From Hydractinia symbiolongicarpus (lineage: Eukaryota; Cnidaria; Hydrozoa; Anthoathecata; Hydractiniidae): DNA of 64,000 nt. The notes under the pieces were generated by a model. That model saw only the letters and a list, made by a program, of their open reading frames with translations. It was not told the DNA's origin and searched no databases. The translations under genes were made by a program, and so were the position numbers. Shown here one piece after another: positions 25,248 through 35,916 of this stretch (positions within the stretch are counted from its first letter, which is position 1; each line of letters opens with the position of its first letter). The stretch spans positions 16,343,501 through 16,407,500 of the forward strand of contig NC_079881.1 in the NCBI RefSeq assembly GCF_029227915.1, read 5' to 3'.

Positions 25248-28200
25248 ATGTCCTTCTCTTCAACGGATGAATTTGAGATTCAGGACCTTCTCTCCAGCAC
25301 ACCAGATGAAACATCAAATGGATTTAATGGTGGACATGTCACTGGCACGCCGAGAAAGAATATCAATTGCTTAAATGGACATGACAAAATCAGAATAGAA
25401 AACGGAAACTATCTTGATGTCAATCCAACAATCACTGAACAAAATGGACACAACAAAATGTTGTTGGGAAAAAATTTAGAAAATATTCAAAATCTTTGCC
25501 CTCCAACAAAATATGATAAACAACATTCACAAGATGATGGTAAAGCTTTTATTAAACAAATTTTCATATTCACTCAGAGTTTTATCTTAGTAAAACAATG
25601 TTTTTTTCTTTCTTGTTCTGAATATTATGTTTATTTTGCTGTGCAAGTCTGTTGATATTGTGTCTCAGAAAGGAATTTTTCCTGGAAAATATTAGAAGAA
25701 AGACTCATGGATATTTTTTTGAAACAGAGTGACACTTAGGAAGACACAAATTTTGCAAGCTATTACAAAAGTGGAACATCTAAATCAAATACTGCATATG
25801 TTGATTGCATGCTAGAAGTTAGTTTAATGCATATTACTGATTTTTATAAAATTTTATTGTAGTTAAAGAGGTTGTTTCAGCTTGGATGAAATCGAAACAA
25901 TCATTAAAACACACAGTTTCTGCGCCGGGAAGCCTAAAACTGCATTGGCTAGGTGCTATGGAAAAGGCTAAGGCTCATGAGGATCCATGGAAGTTATATG
26001 ATATTATAGGTATATATTAAGTTACTATTGATCCCTTTTTTATTCAAATCTTATTTATTGTTGTCAAGCCTGGGGTCAACCTGTCTCTAACCTAAACCCA
26101 AACGTATCTCTATATTGGAAAATAAGGCTGTTCGATTGATTTTTTTCTCAACCTACTGCTACAACAGATCCTATCTTCTATCAACTTGGTCTTTTAAATT
26201 CTCACTGATTCCACTCCTAAAGCTCTAACAGAAACCTACGATATTAAGATCCATTAACACCATTACAATATCAGGAACAAAACTGCTTGAATGCTTGACT
26301 ACTTTCTCTCAAACACTACTTACTATGGTACCAACTCAATTAGATCCCAATGCATTACTTCCTGGAATATTTTTAAAAAAATTACCTTTATCACATTGTC
26401 AAATTCTGTTATAAAATATAAACTCAACAGATTTTTTCTGGACATGACCCTTCAGTAGTGTGGTGCGTGTTTGTACATGTGTACATCCATGTCAATTTTT
26501 TTCGTCCTTTTATTATTATTATCATTATTATTTTTACCCTTTAGTTTGTATCGGGAAAATGAAATAGTATTTTCCCTCCCTATACACTTACCCCTTTTTA
26601 CTCCCCTGTGCTATTTGGTGGCCTTCACATTACTATTAGCCTTGCTATGGTGTTGGTCTCCAGTCATTGAAATATAACTATATATAACTGGTTATATATT
26701 GTATATTACACCCACTTTAATTTTTAACTTTTTCTATGGCAAATAAAATAAATTGAATTGAATAAGCGAATTGATTATCTTCTACTATTTGCGGATTTGA
26801 GTGAGATGGATGTTTGTTAAATTAGAGTAGAAGATCTTGAGCTTTTTACAATTTCTGCGGGAGACAATGCCATAAAGCTATATTTTTAAACATTATATAC
26901 ATTTAATGAGGGCAATATATCTAGGTGAAGGTATTGCCTGCGGAAGCATGAAACATTTACGCAGGCCATGAATAAGCATCTTTCAACTCAGTCATAACTT
27001 AAGTATAATCAAAGTATTATATATAGAGAGACTAACTAAGTTTTGTGTTGGAATCCTAAACCACAAATATTTATCAGAAAAAAACTATGGAATAATTTGT
27101 GAAGAGGATTACTTTTTGCTGGTCTAAAATTTTAAAAATGATAATCATCCTCACAGTAAGCTCTAAATTTTAAAAAAGAAAACATGTTGTCAGAATTATT
27201 TTTGGTATACATAGCATGCAGTTTTTAGTGTTTGTATGCAAACAAAACCCTTTGAAGGCCAATTTTTTGGTAAATACTGAACTTTTAAAAATGAAATAAC
27301 TAGACTTTGTTAATGGATGATATAAAAATATTAAAAAAGTACGATAAACTGTCCAAACCAGTTTTTATCAAGACCAATTACAGCTAGCTATACACTGCTA
27401 TAAATAAATATATAAACAGCGTTAATTGTGCAATTGATAAAACCGATTTATCATGAGCGATGAATCGAGTGCAATTGAAGCAATGAGCTGATAATAAATG
27501 CTGCTTTTTATCTCACCTTATGTACCCACATGTCTTAAATCTTACAATTTATACACATTTATTAAGATTTTACCTTCTCTTTTTGTTAAGTTGTTTACCC
27601 TCTGTCTATCTAAACATCTTACCAGTTGCGCAAAAACTGGATCATTACACAATGTAGTCCAGCATTCTCAGTAACTGTTCAGCTACATTTAATATAGCTG
27701 TTTTAACAGTTACTGAGAATGCTCCATTAAATTTATCCTGAATTTTCCAATACCTTAGAACAGTTAATTATATTTACTATATTTACTTCAAAATATAGGA
27801 GTTATAACATTCCATACAAGTTAGGAAGGGATAAGACTTCATTAGTATTTCAAACCACCTTGATAAAGTTCCCATTTAGGATTTAGCAGTACCTATTTTA
27901 AAATTCCGTAAAACACGCTGTAATGTACAACATAATGAGTGTATTCTACTTTTACAAGTGGATTTGTTGATGATGTTGCCAAATAAATTTTCTCATCCCT
28001 GTACTCTTCCTTTTCCTCTGCCTCCTTGAGGAAAATATTGACCAGTTCTTTTGCATCTTCAATAGCTATCACTAGCATTTCTACGAACAAATCCAGGAGC
28101 TAGTAAAGCATCTTCGTTTTCAGTTAAGTATGCAGCACTTAACTGAATGGCAGTTCATACCAGTAAGAACCAATAAACGTTCATCCGTACTTATGTTAGC

Positions 28201-31200
28201 ATTTTTCAAAAGTTTAAAAGCTAATATTTCTGAAGGCTATTTCATCTTTTGTTTCAACAGTTTCTTGTACTTGTGATCAAATTTTGAAATGTAGTCTGCT
28301 GTGGATTGTCCTTGTTCACGCCGATATTCTTTAAAATCATCAAACTTATCCCACATATCTGCTAAATCGTCCTTTTTAAGCTTTCTATCAGGAAACACTA
28401 ACAATGTATCCAGACCAGTGTTTGTTTTTAAGTCATCTATACTGAGTTCATCAAAACTTTCTCTTGAATACCCTGTTCACTATCTTCAGGTAACGACAAG
28501 GCAATCACAATACCTTGTTTCGACTTCGCTAAGTCTGTAATTTCACGCCAAGCTTCTAGCTCTACACGAAAACGCTCATAATTTTTCTCTTTAAACTCTG
28601 GAGGTTTGATCTTCACCGACATGGTGATTAACCTCTGCTACCATTGATAAATTTGACAACAATGTAGATTAACGCCAATCAGGGGACCAAGCCCACTATC
28701 TATTATATACACTAAAATATACAAAGCATATATCAATTAACAGCATGACCTGTTCATATATAAAAACATTTTTTTCCTGTTAAATGTGATGGTAAAGTTA
28801 TACACTATGATCAAATAGTGTTGTAAGTAAAATGAGATTAACCCTGACATGAAGATGATTCAGTGAAAAATATTTATGTGTTTTTAGGCTCCTGTCCAAC
28901 AGAAAGTGCACGACGATTTAGATACAATGCATTAAAGAAAAAATGGGTGCAAGATATTGTCAGTGTAAAAATGGAAGAGGAGGTATATGTCATAATTTGT
29001 GTATTTTTCAAATTTTTAAGATATCGTAACATGCTTTTGGTTTACACTGCCTTTCTATTTCAGTCTTTTGGTCAAGGAGCGATGAGAAAATGCTACAGAA
29101 TGTGAGTATAAACTACGTGTACAATGAATGTTTAATATGGATAGGTTAATGCTGATGTCGATAAAATTGTATATAACTGTCTTTTTGAGTTTATTTTCTA
29201 CAACTCAGCTAATTCCACCTAATCCTAATTAAAAGAAAACTTTTTCTTTGTGCTAGCAATGTTCTGCAGAATTGGAATGTTACAAATGGCACAGAAGAAA
29301 GAAAATAAAGTAAATAAAAAATAAAATTTACAGTAAACAAATATTGTAAATTGTAAAACAGTAAAGATGGTGACAATGTAAAAGAAGAGATTTTTTTTTA
29401 CCTGTTTATGAATAATTTTTTTGAATTTACAGGAAAAAATTGTCAACCATGGTACATACAGATGACTGGTCTTATGCTTCCAATGTTGTAGCCAAGCGAT
29501 ATATACACACGGATGTCATGCCGAATGTTTACTTTAATGATGTGAAACTTCAAATGGACGCAAAATTATGGGCGGAAGAATATAATCGACACAATCCACC
29601 AAAAAAGGTTTTTCTTGTTGTTTATTTTGTTAATTTTTTTAATGAAGTTTGCATTTAAAAAATAAAACTGTTATAACACTTGACGAATAGAGTGTAGATG
29701 TTTTATTCACTTTAGATTGATATCATCCAAATCGCCTGTGTTGAATTATTCGAGCGTGAAGGATCACCCATGTATCATATCGAAAACTTTGTTGAAGGAA
29801 AATATGTGAAGTACAATTCCAATTCCGGTTTTGTGTTGCGTGAAGATGAACATGTCCGAGCAACACCACAGGTAATCTTTCATTTTTGTTTTCGTTTTAA
29901 GGTGATATTTAGTTATTATTTAGTTCTCTACAATTTTTATTTTTCCATCTCGTAGGCATTCAGTCATTTTACATTTGAGCGTTCCGGCCATCATGTGATG
30001 GTTGTTGATGTACAGGGCGTAGGAGATCTATATACTGATCCGCAGATTCACACGGCCGATGCAGAAGAGTATGGAGAAGCTAACTTAGGTATAAGATCAA
30101 TGCATGAAATATATTTTTGCTTTGTTATATTTTAAAATTTCAAAAAATGTGATTATGATCTCGGTTATTGTATGATCTAAAAAAGCAGAACGAGTCCCTA
30201 GGTGAAAACTAATATCGACAATTTTATCAGCCTTGTCTTAAACAATAAACTCGACATAATTTTTAATGTTGATTGATTTTATGGTTTATGCTGTGTTAGG
30301 TACCAAAGGAATGGCATTGTTCTTTGCTTCGCATCATTGCACACAAATTTGTGAAGATATGAACCTAAAAAAGTTTGATTTATCAGAAACTGGAATGAAA
30401 AGAATAAATAATATCAGTTCTTCAAGCAGTACTTCCACTGAAGTGAAGATTCCTCACAGGTCAGAAGTGTTACCCAGTGGAGCACACCTCAAAATTCCTA
30501 TTTTGTCCCTCCTGTCTTATGTTTTCTACAACTTAGGCAAATCCCAATTTAACGAATGTTTTTTTAAAAGTTTTTTAGAACCCTGGGTCTTTAACTATGC
30601 CGTTTTCCTGCCTAATCTAATACATTTTCTTTCTGTTCATAATTTTCATCGAGTTAATTTCCACAGTCATCAATTGAATGACATTCTGTACAGCAGCTTG
30701 CAGTTATAGAAGCTCCTACGAAGTAAAGTTTTTACATACGATGTGAATGTTTCTCGTTTTAGTCCGGGACAAAAGTTATTGCCAATGTTCGATTTAGTGG
30801 AAAGACTCAAATCTATTGAATCGGATGACGAGCTTAGCCCGGTCAGTCCGAATGATGACTCCAGGACGCCGTCAGTATTTGGTAGCACAAATAGTTTGGT
30901 TGGTGTGCCAACAAGAAGAAGGAGAATGTACTCAGAAATGGACAGTGGTATGAGCTCGGTACGAAACATAACTTTTACTGCTGGACAGGGGCAATAACGT
31001 CTTAAAATGGAATGTGTTCCTGGGAAGTTATAAAAGTGGGGGCAAATCTTGGAAAATATAAATTTTTCTAAATTTGATTTTGGCTTAGGTCTATTTTTTG
31101 GTTGTCAAGTTAGGTACACTGTATACCATTATTGTAATTTCTGTTTTATTGAACTAAATTACTTCTGGATAATGATAAATATTTCTGCCATACTAAAAAT

Positions 31201-32765
31201 TGAAACAGGACAATTTAATTTATTTACGCCGTTCTAAGCGGTTCATAATATCTTCGTGGGTTATCAGGGACTTGGAATACTTGGAGAAAAACGTAATACT
31301 CAAATAAGATAATCAAATAAGTTGCAACCTGGCTAGGATGATTGACAGTTAAATATCAATATTCTCAACACTAAATTTTCCAGGGCATCAATTAAAAGGT
31401 TTCATCAATTTACAATGCTAACAATTTTGTTCTCTTTTTCTTTTCAGGATGACGAGTGTTCACATGAGAATTACTTCAACCAACATGAACGTAAAGGCGC
31501 TAACGTTGACGACGACCTTAAAATTCTGACATCAGATTGTATTAACAAGAGGTTGGAACTGCTAGAATTTGAAGAGCGGCAAATTTCAATCATTGGTGAG
31601 GTGAGCACTGTTGATTTTTATTGTGTGAATACTTAACATCGCTCGTGTGACCACGTGATACCACCTGTACGACCACATGATACCACCTGTATAACCACGT
31701 GAAACCACCTGTGTGACCACGTAATATTGCCTGCATGACCACGTGATACTGACTGTACACCGCGTGATATCGCCTGTATGACCACGTGATACTCACTGTA
31801 TGACTACGTGATAACACCTGTGTGACCACTGTTGACTTTTCCAAGTCAATTAATTTTATTGGAAACATTTGTTTCATGTATTTAGATTCATTACGACTTG
31901 GCAGTTTACAACAACGTTGGTCGTTTCACTGATGGCGAGCCTGATAACGAGTCGAGTTTATTCCATTTAAATAAAGCTGCCCTGTGTGGTTCTCTGCAAG
32001 CCAACAAAGTGATGGCCATGAAATACTTTAACCTACCAACAGATCAATTTGAGACGGTACAAATCCGAGTAAGTCAATCACTTTTTGTTATCCTAACTAG
32101 TGTGGTAGATGGCGTAGAGTTTTAAAACTTTAATCGGTAACATCAATTAAACTTTTCAAATGCGTAACTTAGTAAAGAGTGATTTTATATCTACAGGAAG
32201 ACCATGATCGCGGGATGGACTGTCTGCTTGAAGCTGCAACGCACGGGGATAAAGACTCGATGATTAAAGTTGCTCAAGCTTTTGATACTGGAATTAATCT
32301 TGGTGATTCGAGGTAAATTTAATATAATCTCTACTGAAAAAAAATGTTAGCATTGGGTCTTGGCAAATAAATTTAAAACTATAGATACTAGAACAACTCC
32401 ACTGACAAAATTCTATAATTTGAACGACATTTTTGTACCCCTAAATGTTTAAATTATAGTGTTTTTATAAATCATGCCTAATTCACAGGAAAAAATCGTG
32501 GACAGAAGCTTTGAAATGGTACGAAGCTGCTTTAGGTAGGTTGGAGGCTGGTGCTGGTATTGGAGGCGGTATCTCTGCCGACCAGATCAACGCAAGAATG
32601 GCTGAGATATGGCAGCAAGGTGGTAATGGCGTTGAGAAAGACCCTAGCTACGCTGGAGAGTTATACACTGCAGCCGCAGAAGCTGCAATGGCTGAAGGAA
32701 AAGGAAAACTATCTACTAAATATTTCATGTTAGCTGAGGAAGCATGGGGAGAAGTGGAAGATTGA
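25248..32765 (+). CDS. EEF2K: Eukaryotic elongation factor 2 kinase (eEF2K), complete, 13 exons, 706 aa
   Basis: Exons: 25248-25539, 25863-26009, 28888-28982, 29064-29101, 29433-29607, 29716-29871, 29956-30088, 30300-30459, 30763-30958, 31448-31600, 31886-32068, 32197-32312, 32489-32765. The sum is 2121 nt; human eEF2K has 725 aa. It is an atypical alpha-kinase that phosphorylates eEF2 and slows translation elongation, activated by Ca2+/calmodulin. Visible parts: calmodulin-binding segment (about 121-140, HWLGAMEKAKAHEDPW); catalytic lysine K212 in VAKRY; GVGDLYTDPQ with D319 and D329 (human D274/D284); zinc ligands in SHHCTQIC; a regulatory linker of about 130 residues; C-terminal SEL1-type helices, ending KDPSYAGELYTAAAEAAMAEGKGKLSTKY-like sequence and AEEAWGEVED. 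All key residues are present, so the enzyme should be active. The start is the first ATG of an open exon, with an N-terminal 97-residue acidic segment that is not conserved. Confidence 0.96.
26035..26762 (+). mobile_element. LINE 3'-end fragment in eEF2K intron 2
   Basis: Broken reading frames give YCCQAWGQPVSNLNPN (26053-26100) and then ATTDPIFYQLGLLNS (about 26160-26200). These resemble the region just after the RT domain of L2/CR1-like LINEs. The fragment ends with an AATAAA and an aattgaattgaat tail near 26745-26762. Several stops and frameshifts; decayed. The exact ends are estimates. Confidence 0.5.
28130..28645 (-). pseudogene. Broken Copia-type retrotransposon gag with tRNA-iMet primer-binding site
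   Basis: Minus strand. The gag start is at 28622, reading MSVKIKPPEFKEKNYERF, then ITDLAKSKQGIVIALSLPED. After a frameshift near 28440 come FDELSIDDLKTNTGLDTLL and KEYRREQGQSTADYISKFD (about 28250-28440), then ERLLVLTGM (about 28165) and stops. Ten bases upstream of the start, 28632-28643, is TGGTAGCAGAGG on the minus strand, complementary to the CCTCTGCTACCA end of animal initiator tRNA-Met, the usual Copia primer site. The LTR should end at about 28645 (ttatca) and extend to higher coordinates; its outer end was not seen. Pol is absent. It lies in eEF2K intron 2, opposite strand. Confidence 0.75.
31645..31835. repeat. Minisatellite, ~22-bp unit, about 8 copies, with CACGTG motifs
   Basis: Unit consensus gaccacgtgataccacctgt plus one or two bases. 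Several copies retain the palindrome CACGTG; others are mutated (cacatg, ctacgtg, cgcgtg). It lies in the eEF2K intron 31601-31885. Confidence 0.8.
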
Positions 32766-34420
32766 TTCGTTTAAAATATTTGATCCAGTTTGCGTTGTCA
32801 TGTTCATGGAAAAAAGAAAACAAAAACAAAAAATTGACGTGATGTGCGAAAAAGTCACAGAAAGTTAGTTGCGTTTTTTAAACACGTTCTCACAATGCAT
32901 TTTTTTAATACACGTTTTAGCGTATACGTAAGCATGAGTTTTTAAAGCACGTGTATTTATATGCAGTCAACTCGACCCTGTTCTTTGTGGTAGAAGTACC
33001 CTTAAACGCCTATACTTTTGCTTTATCAAGACGAAAGAACAGGTTTAAAAGTTTTTTTTTAATGTTTAATTTTTTTCCACATTTTTTTCCGGAATTCCAT
33101 GTTTTATAAAGCACTTTTTTTCCTGATAAATTTCCTTGTCAGGGACTGATATAACATTTTTATGAGCAAGGACTCTTCAAAACGAGACTGACTGTGACGA
33201 AAATGTCAGAATTTTAATCTTTTTGTCTTATTGTACAGCTATTTGGGTATGATTCTCATTTAACAATTTTATATGACAATTGATATTTTTAACGACCTCT
33301 ATTGATATTTTAAAGACCTATATGGAGTAACGTTTTTATTAAGTTAGTGTTTGTGTTAGTATATTTAGAGAAAAAAATTTAAGCGTTAATCCGTAGGGAA
33401 ATGTGTATATATAGGAAACCCAATACACCCCCCGCACGATTTTATGTGTTGCATACTTTGACTTTCGTCCACTTTGGGTTGTTCTGGTTTTTATCAGTTT
33501 CGCGCGCGACGACTAAAAAGTTTTGTCTGAATCTTCGTAGTTAGCAAGTTTTCAAGCAAGTAATGATAAAAGATCTGGGTAAACAAATTTAAAACATTTC
33601 TTCAGTTTACGAGATCTGTTTCTAAATCCAAATTTAGTAGATAAAATTTTAGGTTGTTACAAAAGGGTAAAATTTTACTTTGTTTCAAACCAATTAGGTA
33701 AAATTTTAAATATACATATTATGTACATAAACGTGTGAAACAAAATGAGCATTATATTTTTCGGAGTTTTGACTCTGTGATTGTAAATTATTTCTACAAA
33801 TATCAAGTTAAAATAAATGATTGTATTTTTATTAAACGCGGAATGCTAGTGTAAACCGTTTTTGTCTTTTGAGTCACCGCCAGGGCGCTTATTTAATTAT
33901 GGACTCGTTTAAAGGGTGGTTTGAGATAGATCTAAACTTTGTATGGTATTTTGCAGAAACTTTAATGAAAGAAATTATTGCGAAGAAAAAATTTTCAAGC
34001 ATTTTTTGAAATTTAGACCCTATTCGCAAAATCCGAACTTTATCGAGAAGTTGCAAAAAGTTTAAACAGAAATTGTCAATGACAATTTCGTTGCGATTTT
34101 CTTTCCATACATTAGCTTCGTTTTCTACGCTGCTTATATTCAGGATCGAAAAGTTTTTCTTGGTATCTACTGAAACGAAGGTCGGCATATTTGCTGAGCA
34201 ATGGTTGTGCAATTTTGGAAAACACTTCCTTGTTATTTCAATGAGAGAAGGAACTCGTAAGAAAAGCCGCAAAAACCCAATGACAAACAAAATTAAACTA
34301 AATTAGAAATCATTTTACAGAAGTATTATCCATTTCCAAAGGTTTCTCCAATTTTTTTCTTAGAGAGTATCCAGGAGTTCTAGGAAGTTTCATGGACTTA
34401 GCCACCCTCATTTTGTTGCA
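32766..34420. other. eEF2K 3' UTR and intergenic sequence
   Basis: A candidate AATAAA at 33812-33817 lies about 1.05 kb after the eEF2K stop. A 133-codon open frame on the minus strand (33889-34290) has no recognisable domain and is not called a gene. Nothing else is supported. Confidence 0.5.
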
Positions 34421-35386
34421 AGTACTGTGTGTGAAGCAAAGTACTGTGTGTGTGAAACAAAGTAACGTGTGTGAAACAAAGTACTGTGTGTGAAGCAAAG
34501 TACTGTGTGTGAAACAAAGTACTGTGTGTGAAGCAAAGTACTGTGTGTGTGAAACAAAGTACTATGTGTGTGAAACAAAGTGCTGTGTGTGAAACAAAGT
34601 ACTGTGTGTGAAGCAAAGTAATGTGTGTGAAGCAAAGTACTGTGTGTGAAACAAAGTACTGTGTGTGAAACAAAGTACTGTGTGTGAAGCAAAGTACTCT
34701 GTGTGTGAAACAAAGTACTGTGTGTGAAGCAAAGTACTGTGTGTGAAACAAAGTACTCTGTGTGTGAAACAAAGTACTGTGTGTGAAGCAAAGTACTGTG
34801 TGTAAAACAAAGTACTGTGTGTGAAACAAAGTACTGTATGTGAAGCAAAGTACTCTGTGTGTGAAACAAAGTACTGTGTGTGAAGCAAAGTGCTGTGTGT
34901 GAAACAAAGTACTGTGTGTGAAACAAAGTACTGTGTGTGAAGCAAAGTACTGTGTGTGAAACAAAGTACTGTATGTGAAGCAAAGTACTCTGTGTGTGAA
35001 ACAAAGTACTGTGTGTGAAGCAAAGTACTGTGTGTGAAACAAAGTACTGTGTGTGAAACATAGTAATGTGTGTGAAACAAAGTACTGTGTGTGAAACAAA
35101 GTACTGTGTGTGAAGCAAAGTACTGTGTGTGAAACAAAGTACTGTGTGTGAAGCAAAGTACTGTGTGTGTGAAACAAAGTACTATGTGTGTGAAACAAAG
35201 TGCTGTGTGTGAAACAAAGTACTGTGAAGCAAAGTAATGTGTGTGAAGCAAAGTACTGTGTGTGAAGCAAAGTACTGTGTGTGAAACAAAGTACTATGTG
35301 TGAAGCAAAGTACTGTGTGTGAAACAAAGTACTGTGTGTGAAACAAAGTACTGTGTGTGAAGCAAAGTACTGTGTGTGAAGCAAAG
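34421..35386. repeat. Large minisatellite, 19-bp unit, about 50 copies
   Basis: The unit is tactgtgtgtgaaacaaag or its variant with aagcaaag; some copies have an extra tg or ctctg. Longer blocks recur (for example gtactatgtgtgtgaaacaa followed by agtgctg at about 34558 and 35178), so it has higher-order structure from block duplications. The array is open in all three minus-strand frames because the unit lacks stops and rotates frame each copy; this is not a gene. It sits between the converging 3' ends of eEF2K and CEP131. Confidence 0.97.
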
Positions 35387-35916
35387 GAACTCCTTACTTT
35401 TAACACAGTGGTCAGCATTTTAGGCTTGTGGACATCTTGATATTTTAAGAGCACAAATTAATTTGGTTAAAGAATTTAATATTCATTTAATTATACAATA
35501 AATTACATGGTAAAATTACATAAAACAAAAAAGAAAATGTCATCATAGTCTAAATATATAATATATATACAATATAAAACAAATATATGGATATTTACAA
35601 GAGAAATTGTGAATAAATAAAACACGAGCTATATTCAAAACTTTCACGATTTATCTCAAGAAATTCTTTTCAACACTCAAATTTGCTTACGTGAAGAATG
35701 TCATAAAATAACTAGATCTCGAAAAAATTAATTCTCGAAAGTTTGCAAATATTGTTCGATATGCCAATTTGACTTATTGCCCCCCAAAATAACTTCGCCA
35801 TGGTTTCACTGAAGCAATAAATCTTGCTTTAGTTTTCAACATAATGTGTCATACATAACAGTGAAAACACAATCTAGGTGCGTTGTTATTCATAAATGCT
35901 GTACTAAGAACACGTG
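35387..35916. other. 3' flank of CEP131
   Basis: AT-rich sequence downstream of the CEP131 stop. No AATAAA on the minus strand is evident; a weak ATTAAA-type match (35472-35477 region) is the closest candidate. Confidence 0.4.

Noticed and set aside
33889-34290. 133-codon minus-strand open frame near the eEF2K 3' end
   Set aside because: No recognisable domain, low-complexity AT-rich codons, no splicing context.
34310-35454. Long minus-strand open frames (up to 328 codons) rich in His-Thr-Gln-Tyr-Phe
   Set aside because: They are created by a stop-free 19-bp tandem repeat open in all three frames; no start context, codon bias or homology.
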